64,000 bases of DNA from Bermanella sp036960565. Lineage in GTDB: Bacteria > Pseudomonadota > Gammaproteobacteria > Pseudomonadales > Oceanobacteraceae. The stretch covers positions 169,284 through 233,283 of the forward strand of contig JBALXQ010000001.1 of the NCBI GenBank assembly GCA_036960565.1, written 5' to 3'. The position numbers and the translations under genes are program-made. The first letter of the stretch is position 1. The number at the start of each line of letters is the position of its first letter. The notes beneath the pieces are model-generated. The model saw only the letters and a list, made by a program, of their open reading frames with translations. It was not told the DNA's origin and ran no database searches. Positions 51,064 through 60,045 of the stretch are shown in pieces.

Positions 51064-53478
51064 ATGAAACTCGCTACTTATTTAAGCTCAGCTTTAATTT
51101 TATTTTCTTGTGGTTACGTATCTGTTGCCAGTGCCGCGCAGGCGAACCAGTCGCAGGCAATATCACAAAAAGCCAGCCAGTATACCGACCGTATTATTGT
51201 GAAGATGAAAGAATCGGTATCGGTAAGCTCATCGTCGAGAAGCATGTCGGCAGTCGGTAACAGCGGTCTGGTTATTTTAAGTCATGCAGCCATTAAATCC
51301 ATGGCCGATGATTCAGGGGAAAGCTTAAGCTACGTGCGCGCCATGCGTGGAAGCTCGGGTCATGTAATGAAATTAAATCGCATGGCCAGCCTAGAAGAAG
51401 TGAACGTTATTGCTGCTGCTATTGCCAAGGAAAATGATGCAGTGGAATATGCCGAAGCCGATGCCCGCGTATTTCCGCTTGCTACGCCTAATGATGAATT
51501 TTATGCGGCCCGTCAGTGGAATTTACAAAGTTCAGCCGATCAGGGTTTAAATTTACCGGATGCCTGGGACCATACTACCGGTTCTAGTTCTGTGGTGGTG
51601 GCAGTATTGGATACCGGTATATTAAGAGACCATGCCGATTTTGATTTAAACAGAATATTGAATGGAGCTGACCTGGTTTCGGCAGACAACGATGGGCAGT
51701 TTTTAAGGTCCAACGATGGCGGTGGCCGTGATACAGACCCTACTGATCCTGGGGACTGGTTGGATGCAGCTGACCTTGCAGAAACAGAATTTTCAGACCC
51801 GGCCTGTCAAGTAATGGACAGTACGTGGCACGGGACCCATGTGGCGGGCATTATTGGCGCAGCCTCAAATGACAACGGATCAGGGGTAGCAGGCGTTGAC
51901 TGGAATGCAAAAATATTGCCTGTGCGAGTATTAGGGAAATGTGGCGGATATACATCTGATATCGCAGACGGAATATATTGGGCAGCGGGAATAAGTGTGA
52001 CAGGGGTTGCAGATAATCTAACCCCTGCCCATGTGATTAACTTGAGTTTAGGGCGCGTCGATACTTGTTCTGTTACGGAGCAAAATGCCATTACTGCCGC
52101 GCGCGCACAGGGATCTGTGATTGTAATCGCGGCTGGAAACGAAAGCGGTGCAGTAAATGCTCCTGGTAATTGTACAGGCGTCATTGCAGTAGCGGCCCAC
52201 GATAAAAACGGTGTGAAAACCAGTTACAGTAATATCGGAAGTACTGTTGATATTATGGCCCCGGGTGGTGAAAGTTCTGCCACATGTGATGATACACATG
52301 AGTCTATTTATTCATTGGGTGATGGTGGTCTTACCGCTGCTCTGAATGATGATGCTTATGTGTGTTTGAATGGCACCAGTATGGCGGCTCCTCATATTTC
52401 TGGATTGGCAGCCCTTATACTGGCCAGAAATCCAGATCTAACCCCCGATCAAGTAGAAGCAGCTATTAAAAGCAGCGCTCGCACTTTTGTTGACGGAGGC
52501 ACTTGTACACTCACTACTTGTGGTGCAGGCATTGCCGATGCGGCTGCTGCTATAGTCGCTACAGCTATTCCCATTATACCAAGCGGATTTTCGAATACAG
52601 ATGTGGACCTAAACATAAAGTTTGATTGGGTAGATAACTCACAATTGGAAACAGGTTTTACAATTGAGCGCTCTGTCGATGCTGCTGCTTATGAAGTACT
52701 GGCAACGGTTGCACCAGATATCACTACTTATACAGACGAAGATGTTAAAGATGGCGCCACATCCATTTATCGCCTTGCTGGGATAAATGGCGTGTATAGC
52801 AGCGCATACACAGATGTCATTACTGTGACAAAAGATTTAAATCCGCCCACTACTTTGGCCGTAGATGAATTCACCACAAGCGCAATCACACTCTCTTGGG
52901 TAGATGCTTCCAATAATGAAAGCGGTTATCAAGTTAACCGTTCATCCAATGGATCTGATGAATCACCTGTTTATAAACGCCTTGCAGTATTAGCTGTAGA
53001 TGCCACTAGTTATGTGGATAGTAATGTTGTCGATGGTCAGGAATATTATTATAAAGTTTTAACCTTGGGAGCCACTGCAAACAGTGAATTCACGGAGGCT
53101 GTTAGTGCTCGAACGCCTATTAATACCCCGACTTTTTTACAAGGGGAGTCCACGGCCAACCAAATTGAAGTAAGTTGGACCGACAACTCAGAAAGTGAAA
53201 CTGGTTTTCAAATAGAGCGTTCTTTAGATGGCGTGACTTACGCTCAAATCGCGACAGTGGCAATGGATGAAACCAGTTATGTTGATAAAACGGTATCTGC
53301 TTCAGCATTTTATTATTATCGTGTAAGAGCCTATACCGAAAGTACCAACAGTGAATACTCCACCATTGCTTCTCTTAGTACACCCAGCGATACAAAGGGT
53401 GCGGGCAATATTAATCCATATTTATTGGTGTTATTGCTATTAACCTTGGTGCGGGTAAGGTCAAACAACAAGCGCTAG
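51064..53478 (+). CDS. secreted subtilisin-like (S8) protease with Fn3 domains and C-terminal anchor-like tail
   Basis: The 804-residue protein has a signal peptide (ends ASAAQ), an I9-like prodomain (about 42-135) and an S8 domain (about 170-490): Asp near 183 (VVAVLDTGILRDH), His near 256 (TWHGTHVAGIIG) and Ser near 439 (NGTSMAAPHISG). Three fibronectin-III-like repeats follow (about 505-590, 595-685 and 690-775, with WVD/WTDNSESETGFQIERS). The last 26 residues are a Gly-containing linker, a hydrophobic segment (PYLLVLLLLTLV) and a basic end (RVRSNNKR), like a CTERM sorting signal. It is probably a secreted or surface protease. A prodomain-like protein precedes it. Confidence 0.9.
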   Translation: MKLATYLSSALILFSCGYVSVASAAQANQSQAISQKASQYTDRIIVKMKESVSVSSSSRSMSAVGNSGLVILSHAAIKSMADDSGESLSYVRAMRGSSGHVMKLNRMASLEEVNVIAAAIAKENDAVEYAEADARVFPLATPNDEFYAARQWNLQSSADQGLNLPDAWDHTTGSSSVVVAVLDTGILRDHADFDLNRILNGADLVSADNDGQFLRSNDGGGRDTDPTDPGDWLDAADLAETEFSDPACQVMDSTWHGTHVAGIIGAASNDNGSGVAGVDWNAKILPVRVLGKCGGYTSDIADGIYWAAGISVTGVADNLTPAHVINLSLGRVDTCSVTEQNAITAARAQGSVIVIAAGNESGAVNAPGNCTGVIAVAAHDKNGVKTSYSNIGSTVDIMAPGGESSATCDDTHESIYSLGDGGLTAALNDDAYVCLNGTSMAAPHISGLAALILARNPDLTPDQVEAAIKSSARTFVDGGTCTLTTCGAGIADAAAAIVATAIPIIPSGFSNTDVDLNIKFDWVDNSQLETGFTIERSVDAAAYEVLATVAPDITTYTDEDVKDGATSIYRLAGINGVYSSAYTDVITVTKDLNPPTTLAVDEFTTSAITLSWVDASNNESGYQVNRSSNGSDESPVYKRLAVLAVDATSYVDSNVVDGQEYYYKVLTLGATANSEFTEAVSARTPINTPTFLQGESTANQIEVSWTDNSESETGFQIERSLDGVTYAQIATVAMDETSYVDKTVSASAFYYYRVRAYTESTNSEYSTIASLSTPSDTKGAGNINPYLLVLLLLTLVRVRSNNKR

Positions 53479-53502
53479 TGAGTTTTTAAATAGGCTACAA
53501 AT

Positions 53503-53537
53503 AAAAAAGGCATCGTAGTTAAATACGATGCCTTTTA
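53503..53537 (+). terminator. terminator after the S8 protease
   Basis: AAAAGGCATCGTA and TACGATGCCTTTT form a stem around GTTAAA, with A and T runs on both flanks. It separates the protease from convergent thiolase. Confidence 0.87.
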
Positions 53538-53538
53538 C

Positions 53539-53672
53539 GTACAGGATGTACCGTATGCCGAGGTGCCATGGAAGGCATTGAGCGGCAAGTATGGTTCAGA
53601 TATGCCGCGGTTATGTACAGGATGTACGGTATGCCGCGGTGCCACGGAAGGCATTGAGCGGCAAGTATGGTT
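53539..53672. repeat. two copies of a 57-base palindromic repeat
   Basis: Copies start at 53539 and 53615 (76 bases apart). Both hold GTACAGGATGTAC, then a stretch including GTATGCCG and GAAGGCATTGAGCGGCAAG with few changes. The ACAGGATGTAC motif is a short element often repeated between genes in marine gammaproteobacteria. It lies between the protease terminator and the thiolase 3' end. Confidence 0.8.
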
Positions 53673-53688
53673 TATTAGATTTTAAAAT

Positions 53689-54870
53689 TTAGCAAACTTC
53701 AAACAATGCAGCTGCGCCCATACCGCCGCCTACACACATAGTCACTACTACGTATTTAACACCGCGACGCTTGCCTTCCATTAGCGCGTGCATAGTCATT
53801 CGTGCACCACTCATACCGTATGGGTGACCAATTGAAATAGCACCACCGTTTACATTTAAGCGGTCGCTTGGAATATTCAATTTATCGCGACAGTAAATTA
53901 CCTGTACCGCAAAGGCTTCGTTTAATTCCCAAAGACCAATGTCTTCCATTTTTAAGCCAGTGCGCTTAAGCAGTTTTGGAATGGCGAATACCGGACCAAT
54001 GCCCATTTCATTTGGCTCGCAACCAGCTACCGCCATGCCGCGATAAATACCCAAAGGCTCAAGGTTACGTTGCTCGGCTAATTTACGATCCATCATGATG
54101 ACAGCTGCAGCACCATCAGACAGTTGTGAAGCATTACCACCTGTTACGCTGCCGCCTTCACGGACTACTTTCAGGCTGTTTAAACCTTCAATAGTTGTAT
54201 TAGCACGGTTGCCTTCATCTTTTGTTAGGGTTACTTCCTGATCTGATACTTCACCTGTTTCACGATCTTGAACTTTTTTAATGGCCGTTACTGGCACAAT
54301 TTCGTCTGCGAATAAATTGGCTTCTTGTGCAGCAGCGGTGCGCATTTGAGATTCTAATGCGTACTCGTCTTGGCGTTCACGTGAAATACCAAATTTCTTA
54401 GCCACTAGCTCGGCTGTGTCTAACATAGGCATGTAAAAATCAGGAGAGTTCGCCAATACCATAGGATCTTTGGCACGGAAGAAATTCATTTTTTCATTTT
54501 GTGCAAGACTAATAGATTCACAACCACCGGCCAAAACAATTGGCGCACCGTCTACAATAATTTGCTTGGCAGCCGTGGCAATGGTCATCACACCAGAGGA
54601 ACATTGGCGATCCATAGACATGCCCGCAACACTGGCTGGCAAGCCTGATGCGATGGCGATTTGACGGGCAAAGTTACTGCCTTGAGTGCCTTGTTGAATG
54701 GAGGCGCCAAACAAAACATCATCAATTTCTGCTGGATCAACACCTGCGCGTTGTACCGCAGCTTTTACGGCAAACGACGAAAGAGAAGGGGCTTCCAGGT
54801 TGTTGAATGCACCACGGTAAGCTTTACCAATTGGGGTACGGGCGGCGGATACTATGACAGCTTCTTTCAT
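53689..54870 (-). CDS. acetyl-CoA acetyltransferase / 3-ketoacyl-CoA thiolase
   Basis: The 393-residue protein is a full thiolase: VIVSAARTPIGKAYRG at the N-terminus, nucleophilic Cys in DRQCSSGVMTIATAAKQI (near 88), NGGAISIGHPYGMSGAR with the catalytic His, and CVGGGMGAAALFEV with the second Cys. It cleaves 3-ketoacyl-CoA to acyl-CoA plus acetyl-CoA, or makes acetoacetyl-CoA. The ATG at 54870 has AGGAAGAATC upstream. It is the last gene of the acyl-CoA operon, 151 bases after the SDR gene. Confidence 0.93.
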   Translation of the reverse strand: MKEAVIVSAARTPIGKAYRGAFNNLEAPSLSSFAVKAAVQRAGVDPAEIDDVLFGASIQQGTQGSNFARQIAIASGLPASVAGMSMDRQCSSGVMTIATAAKQIIVDGAPIVLAGGCESISLAQNEKMNFFRAKDPMVLANSPDFYMPMLDTAELVAKKFGISRERQDEYALESQMRTAAAQEANLFADEIVPVTAIKKVQDRETGEVSDQEVTLTKDEGNRANTTIEGLNSLKVVREGGSVTGGNASQLSDGAAAVIMMDRKLAEQRNLEPLGIYRGMAVAGCEPNEMGIGPVFAIPKLLKRTGLKMEDIGLWELNEAFAVQVIYCRDKLNIPSDRLNVNGGAISIGHPYGMSGARMTMHALMEGKRRGVKYVVVTMCVGGGMGAAALFEVC

Positions 54871-55021
54871 GATTCTTCCTTTAGGATGAGCACTCAAATA
54901 TAAGGTCAAGCATAAAGCGTGACCTTATTGAATTTTTAACTTGGGTAAATAGCCGAGGGCACTGAGTTATAGAGCAGGGCTTTTTTAAATAAAGGCTAAA
55001 AAATATTAGCCCTTAGAATAC

Positions 55022-55951
55022 TTAAGCTTCGGCTTTAGCTTGAGACTTCAAGAAGGCCATGGCTTTACCTAGGAATTTTTCACCCTGGCCTGAACCTGCT
55101 TGGTATTCACACTGCTTGCTGGTATCGGCAATTTCTGCAAAGTTAGCCAATACGCCTTCTGGAGTTTGATCTTCAGGGGAAAGGTAAGTGCCTTCAGTTT
55201 CAAATAAACGGGTGCTGGCATAACCGCCGGCACCGGCGCAAAGAATGAAACGGTTTGGTGAATCTTTATGGCAAAGTGTTAATGCGCCAGCGGTGACCGC
55301 TTCAAGCGTAAGCATGTCTAAAACAGGCTTTGGCATTAGATCTTCGGTCATGCGCGTGGCGGCTGTTGGTGCCAGGGCATTTACCTTAATGTTGTTTTTA
55401 GCGCCTTCAATCACCAGCGTATTCATCAAACCCAGTACCGCCATCTTGGCTGCGCCATAGTTAGCCTGACCAAAGTTACCGTACATGCCGCTTGAAGAAG
55501 TGGTCATAACAATACGGCCGTAGTTTTGCTCACGCATGATTTGCCAAACCGCTTTAGTGCAGTTAACGGTACCCATTACGTGTACATCCATTACCAATTG
55601 AAAATCAGAAATTTCCATCTTGGCAAAAGTTTTGTCACGTAAAATACCGGCATTGTTAATTAAAACATCAACACGGCCCCATTTATCCATGGTTTGTTTA
55701 ACCATGTCTTGCACTTCGTCAAACTTGGCCACGTTGGCGCCGTGGGCAAAGGCTTCACCGCCATTTTTCTTAATTAAGGCAACCACTTCATCAGCTGCGG
55801 CTGATGAACCACCGCTGCCATCACGGGCGCCGCCTAAATCATTAATAACTACTTTCGCGCCACGCTTGGCTAATTCTAATGCGTGAGAGCGACCTAGTCC
55901 GTTGCCTGCACCGGTAACAATGGCAACTTGACCTTCAAAACTAATAGACAT
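55022..55951 (-). CDS. SDR-family (3R)-hydroxyacyl-CoA dehydrogenase-like
   Basis: The 309-residue protein has the SDR coenzyme motif TGAGNGLGRSHALELAKRG, NNAGILRD and the catalytic set S-SGMYGNFGQANYGAAK with YxxxK. It has an extra C-terminal part (about 240-309) not found in FabG. Sequence style (INDLGGARDGSGGSS near residue 40) matches the dehydrogenase domain of peroxisomal multifunctional enzyme type 2, which oxidises (3R)-hydroxyacyl-CoA. The ATG at 55951 has GAAGGAAGTAATT upstream. It sits between MaoC and thiolase, which fits this role. Confidence 0.85.
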   Translation of the reverse strand: MSISFEGQVAIVTGAGNGLGRSHALELAKRGAKVVINDLGGARDGSGGSSAAADEVVALIKKNGGEAFAHGANVAKFDEVQDMVKQTMDKWGRVDVLINNAGILRDKTFAKMEISDFQLVMDVHVMGTVNCTKAVWQIMREQNYGRIVMTTSSSGMYGNFGQANYGAAKMAVLGLMNTLVIEGAKNNIKVNALAPTAATRMTEDLMPKPVLDMLTLEAVTAGALTLCHKDSPNRFILCAGAGGYASTRLFETEGTYLSPEDQTPEGVLANFAEIADTSKQCEYQAGSGQGEKFLGKAMAFLKSQAKAEA

Positions 55952-56055
55952 AATTACTTCCTTCATCTTAAAACTTAAAAGTGGGCACTTCATTTAAATA
56001 AATGATGTGCCCATTATAAAATAACCACCAAGTAATTGGGGTTTGAACAATAACT

Positions 56056-56514
56056 TTATTTAACCATCTGCATGGTGATCCACTCGGCTTTTAACGCTGG
56101 CTTGTCAGAACCTTCGATCTCAATCGCCACTTCAGTCTTAAGCATAAACTGGCCGGGTTTTTTCTCTACCGCTTCAACCAATTTTGCAGTGCCACGAATT
56201 TTACTGTCTACCTTAACGGGGTTGATAAAGCGCACTTTATCAAAGCCGTAGTTAACACCCATGTAGGTGCCATCAATTAGAGTACCAAAGCTTTCAGCAA
56301 AATGTGACAGCATCGACAAACTTAAAAAACCGTGAGCGATGGTAGAGCCAAAGGCAGTTTCCTTGGCTTTTACAGGGTCTATGTGAATAAATTGGTGATC
56401 CAAAGTGCAGTCTGCAAATTGATCAATTTGTTCCTGCTTAACCGCAAACCAGGCACTTGGCTCGGATTCTAGGCCCACATGGTTTTGAATCTCGTCACGG
56501 CTTACTTGTTTCAT
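56056..56514 (-). CDS. MaoC-type (R)-specific enoyl-CoA hydratase-like
   Basis: The 152-residue hotdog protein has the MaoC/R-hydratase signature: FADCTLDHQFIHIDPVKAKETAFGSTIAHGFLSLSM, in which the D-x4-H (near 36-41) is the catalytic pair. It adds water to trans-2-enoyl-CoA to give (3R)-hydroxyacyl-CoA. GCAGGGATAGTT before the ATG is a good site. It lies between the acyl-CoA dehydrogenase and SDR genes in the same operon. Confidence 0.88.
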   Translation of the reverse strand: MKQVSRDEIQNHVGLESEPSAWFAVKQEQIDQFADCTLDHQFIHIDPVKAKETAFGSTIAHGFLSLSMLSHFAESFGTLIDGTYMGVNYGFDKVRFINPVKVDSKIRGTAKLVEAVEKKPGQFMLKTEVAIEIEGSDKPALKAEWITMQMVK

Positions 56515-56566
56515 AACTATCCCTGCTTATTCAGTGAATTATTAGAGCTGCTAAAAATGTATGTTA

Positions 56567-58372
56567 TTAAAACCAATCTGCTTGCATGTCAAAGCTGGTG
56601 CTATCGATACTGCTCACCAATTTACTCCAATGGTAAACTTGCGGTAATTCGCTGCGGTAGAAATACTGCATGGCCTGCATTTTACCTTTGTAAAAATCTT
56701 CATCTTCTTTATGCGGCGCTTGTTTAAGCGCTGCATTAGCGACCATTCCTTGCTTAAGCCATAGCCATGCAATGACGATGTGACCAAACATATCTAGGTA
56801 ACTTACCGAATTAGAAAATACTAAATCAATATTTTGTGACTTAGTGGCACCTAACACAGTAGCGGTGGTGGCTTGTAATTGCTTAACCGCCAGGGCTAAT
56901 TCTTTTGCATGATCTTGTAATTCTTCAAACTGACTGGCCACCTCAATGGTACCGGCCATTTCCGCTAAGATAGCTTTGTAACCCGCAAAGTTTTTCATGG
57001 GTACTTTACGGCCAAGCAAATCAAGAGATTGAATGCCGGTAGTCCCTTCGTGAATAGGGTTTAAACGGTTATCTCGATAGAACATCTCAACCGGATGCTC
57101 ATTAATGTAACCGTGGCCGCCCAATACCTGTATGGCCAAGTAGTTAGCTTTAGGGCCGTATTCAGAAGGCCAGCTTTTAATGATAGGCGTTAGGAAATCT
57201 AAAAGAATACCGGCCGCAACACGTTCTTTTTCGGTGGGTGCTGTTTTTTCATCATCGGCCAATTGGCTACCCAACAGGCAGACAGAATAGGCGCCTTCAG
57301 CATAAGCTTTTTGGGTTAATAACATGCGGCGTACATCAGGGTGTTCAATAATGTTCACAGGGGTTGAAAGCGGGTCTTTGTTGGACAATAAACGACCTTG
57401 TGGGCGTTCCTTGGCGTAGTCCAGTGAATACTGGAAACCCGTTAAGGCGGTGGCGGCTGCGGCAGTGCCTACCATGATGCGGGCTTCATTCATCATATGA
57501 AACATGTAGGTAAGGCCTTTGTTTTCTTCGCCTACTAGGTAACCAATGGCACCGTCTTGCTCGCCAAAGCTTAAGGCACAAGAGGTTTGGCCGCGGCCGC
57601 CCATCTTGTGGAATAAGCCGGATAACGCCACTTCGTTTCTATCTCCTAAGGAGCCGTCATCGTTCACCATAAATTTAGGCACAATGAACAAGGAAATACC
57701 CTTAATGCCCTTTGGAGCACCCTTAACGCGGGCCAGTACTAGGTGAATGATGTTGTCGTTTAAATCGTGATCACCACCGCTGATGAAAATCTTGTTGCCC
57801 TTGATGCGGTAGTTGCCCTGATCATCTTTAGAGGCAGTGGTGGTTAGATCAGCAAGACCAGACCCAGCAGAAGGCTCAGTCATGGCCATGGTGCCGGCGA
57901 AACGTCCTTCACGCATGGGCTGCACAAAGCGTTCAATTTGGTCTTGTGTACCGTGAGCCTCAATTAAATTACAGTTAGCATTGGTCAGGGCGATGTAACC
58001 CGTGGTGGTGCTGGCCACAGCGGATATATGGACCGAGGCAGCGCTGGCAACGATAAGAGGCAGTTGCATGCCGCCCATCTCAAAATCACTGGCGGGTGCA
58101 GCAAGGCCAGCGGCTACAACAGCATCCAGAGCCGGCTTAATTTCAGGCAGCATTTTTACCTTAGTGCCATCAAAAGTAGGTTGCTCGTTATCCACTTTTT
58201 GGCGAATAGGTAAAAAATGTTTTTCAGCCACGGCCTTAGCGGTAGTGATGGCAGCATTAAAGGTTTCGCGGCTGTGGTCTGTGTAGCGATCACGACTGGT
58301 CAGTGATTCGGCATCAAACAATTCGTAAAGCATGAACTCAAGATCGCGTTCACTTAAAGTTGGAGCAGCCAT
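56567..58372 (-). CDS. acyl-CoA dehydrogenase, long form
   Basis: The 601-residue protein is a long acyl-CoA dehydrogenase with N- and C-terminal extensions. Signatures are AMTEPSAGSGLADLTTTA (FAD/substrate loop), GGHGYINEHPVEMFYRDNRLNPIHEGTTGIQSLDLLGRK (catalytic Glu of EGTTGIQ type) and a C-terminal helical domain. It introduces the 2,3-double bond in acyl-CoA. The ATG at 58372 fits homologues that start MAxxTLSERDLEF; an upstream ATG at 58408 would add 12 residues. It is the first gene of the operon after a 255-base spacer below the regulator. Confidence 0.92.
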   Translation of the reverse strand: MAAPTLSERDLEFMLYELFDAESLTSRDRYTDHSRETFNAAITTAKAVAEKHFLPIRQKVDNEQPTFDGTKVKMLPEIKPALDAVVAAGLAAPASDFEMGGMQLPLIVASAASVHISAVASTTTGYIALTNANCNLIEAHGTQDQIERFVQPMREGRFAGTMAMTEPSAGSGLADLTTTASKDDQGNYRIKGNKIFISGGDHDLNDNIIHLVLARVKGAPKGIKGISLFIVPKFMVNDDGSLGDRNEVALSGLFHKMGGRGQTSCALSFGEQDGAIGYLVGEENKGLTYMFHMMNEARIMVGTAAAATALTGFQYSLDYAKERPQGRLLSNKDPLSTPVNIIEHPDVRRMLLTQKAYAEGAYSVCLLGSQLADDEKTAPTEKERVAAGILLDFLTPIIKSWPSEYGPKANYLAIQVLGGHGYINEHPVEMFYRDNRLNPIHEGTTGIQSLDLLGRKVPMKNFAGYKAILAEMAGTIEVASQFEELQDHAKELALAVKQLQATTATVLGATKSQNIDLVFSNSVSYLDMFGHIVIAWLWLKQGMVANAALKQAPHKEDEDFYKGKMQAMQYFYRSELPQVYHWSKLVSSIDSTSFDMQADWF

Positions 58373-58567
58373 AAAATGTAACCTGTTATATTTGTCTTTA
58401 TATGGCATTTATTCTGCGCAACATCCTGTGAGTGAGCCATGACTTAATGGGTCAAGTTGCACTTTTGATGAATAGGCAGGGTAATCTGTAAAGGTAGGGC
58501 TAGCGTGTAAGGCCTTTAAAATAAGGACCTTACGCAAATTTGATGGTTTTCTGCTCTGGATAAAATA

Positions 58568-58615
58568 GGGTTAAAGCTGAATCAGGTTTTGCAGAATACA
58601 TAGGGCTTTTAACCC
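58568..58615 (-). terminator. stem after the XRE regulator
   Basis: On the minus strand GGGTTAAAAGC pairs with GCTTTAACCC around a 27-base loop, followed by TATTTTATCC. It may separate the regulator transcript from the acyl-CoA operon. Confidence 0.5.
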
Positions 58616-58627
58616 CCTGTATTTTAA

Positions 58628-59470
58628 TTAATAAGGTAAAAGTGGGTGGGAAAGGGCTTCATCTAAGTACTTGGATAAATCTAATTCGGAATCTACTGGG
58701 TACAGGGTATTAATGCTTAGCCTAGGCTCGGAAATAAAAGAGGTAGGCCCCAATGCTCCGACCATTTGGCTGACATTAAAGAAATGATGCAGCTTGCCTT
58801 CAAATTCAAATTGCACACGGAAACTGGCCTGTGGTTCTAAATTAGCCGCCCGCTGCTTCCAATCTTTAGGCACGTCTTTGTGTTTAATTAGGTTAGCGAG
58901 AATTTTTTCAAAGTACTCATCGCCACTTAACAATACTTCTTGCTGCATGGCCATAAGGATAAGCGATAAAGTATTTTTTCTAAGATCGCTGGCATCGCTT
59001 GATTGTTGGTGGCTGAACAATAACTCAAAGTGATTGCCCATGCTGGCTAGGCGCTCTGGCCCTAAGGTTTGTTGATTAAAAGCCACCCAAGCCTTGTTCA
59101 CCATTAATAAACCGCCATAACGATCCATTAAGGCTGCGGGATAAGGGTCCATAGCTTTTAAGGTAAGCATCATGGCTTTACGCAGCCATTTGTATTCAGA
59201 GGCATGAAAATCGACGGTATTAGCGGTTGGCAAGTAGCCTGCTGCCAATAATAAATAGCAAGAGTCGCGGTCACCCAGCTTCATCACTTCAGCCAATTTT
59301 AAAATCATCGAACGGCTAGGGTGAGACTTTCCATTTTCTAAGCAGCTGATATGGCGTGTAGATGAATCAGCACACAGGGCCAATGTTTCTTGAGATAAGC
59401 CATGTACGCCGCGCCAGAATTTAAGCAAGGGCCCAAAGCCAGAGGCAATGTTTGTATCCTTGTCTGTCAT
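58628..59470 (-). CDS. XRE-family regulator with MmyB-like ligand domain
   Basis: The 280-residue protein has an N-terminal helix-turn-helix (FGPLLKFWRGVHGLSQETLALCADSSTRHISCLENGKSHPSR) and a C-terminal MmyB-type domain (about 95-280; ALMDRYGGLLMVNKAWVAFNQ), a PAS-like fold thought to bind fatty acyl ligands. The ATG at 59470 has GAGGAAAGGC just before it, better than the TTG at 59482. It lies directly upstream of the acyl-CoA operon on the same strand, so it is a likely controller of it, sensing acyl compounds. That is inferred from position and domain. Confidence 0.83.
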   Translation of the reverse strand: MTDKDTNIASGFGPLLKFWRGVHGLSQETLALCADSSTRHISCLENGKSHPSRSMILKLAEVMKLGDRDSCYLLLAAGYLPTANTVDFHASEYKWLRKAMMLTLKAMDPYPAALMDRYGGLLMVNKAWVAFNQQTLGPERLASMGNHFELLFSHQQSSDASDLRKNTLSLILMAMQQEVLLSGDEYFEKILANLIKHKDVPKDWKQRAANLEPQASFRVQFEFEGKLHHFFNVSQMVGALGPTSFISEPRLSINTLYPVDSELDLSKYLDEALSHPLLPY

Positions 59471-59512
59471 GCCTTTCCTCAAAAATAAATGCTCAGAAGT
59501 AAATAAGCTTAA

Positions 59513-59540
59513 CTTACCAAATTAACACGTTTGAGGTAAG
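59513..59540. promoter_or_regulatory. inverted repeat upstream of the XRE gene
   Basis: CTTACC (59513-59518) and GGTAAG (59535-59540) are a perfect inverted repeat with 16 bases between, centred 57 bases before the XRE start. Spaced half-sites suit a dimeric HTH protein and suggest autoregulation, but the match is short. Confidence 0.4.
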
Positions 59541-59647
59541 CCAAAGATATGAGTGGTTGGCCGATTCTACCGATCTAAAATAGAATTTCCACAAGGATTA
59601 TTTTTTACATTGAGAGAGTATGCGCGTTGTCATGCTATAAAAGCGCG

Positions 59648-60004
59648 CTAAGACACCTTTTTAAATAGGCTGAAAATCGCTACTAGCGCCACACTGGACA
59701 TGACTCCCAGAGAGTTTGCCAATAAGTCTAACCACTCACCATAGCGGTTCACATAGGGTTGAATTAACTCAATGGCACCGCTCCAACCTATAAAAAATAA
59801 TGCAATTAATGGCCAGTGTTTTGGTTTAGCCAGGGCTGCTGGAAACATCAATGCGCCATAGGCAATAAAGTGGTGGGTTTTATCTGTGCCTGGCATGTGC
59901 GGCAAACTGGCTACAGGCCAAAGTGATAAAAGTGTGATGCTGAAAAGGGAGAGTGCGCTAAGTGTCACCCAGTATCGGGTGACAAAAGTAAAGGGGTTAA
60001 ACAT
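59648..60004 (-). CDS. VanZ-like membrane protein
   Basis: The 118-residue protein has four hydrophobic segments and the VanZ pattern: TDKTHHFIAYGALMFPAAL (near 38), then EL-I-Q-PYVNRYGEWLDLLANSLGV with conserved Glu, Gln, Arg and Asp. VanZ-like proteins are linked to antibiotic resistance in a few cases, but most have unknown membrane roles. TTGGAATCTTTA before the ATG at 60004 supports it; the longer frame begins at TTG. The 3' end of GH25 lies 41 bases upstream. Confidence 0.8.
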   Translation of the reverse strand: MFNPFTFVTRYWVTLSALSLFSITLLSLWPVASLPHMPGTDKTHHFIAYGALMFPAALAKPKHWPLIALFFIGWSGAIELIQPYVNRYGEWLDLLANSLGVMSSVALVAIFSLFKKVS

Positions 60005-60045
60005 TAAAGATTCCAAACGACAGGTCAATCAATCCCTGTAGGATA

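Noticed and set aside
53539..53672. The 57-base repeat pair as a CRISPR or transposon end.
   Set aside because: Two copies only, no spacer structure, no transposase and no target-site duplication visible.
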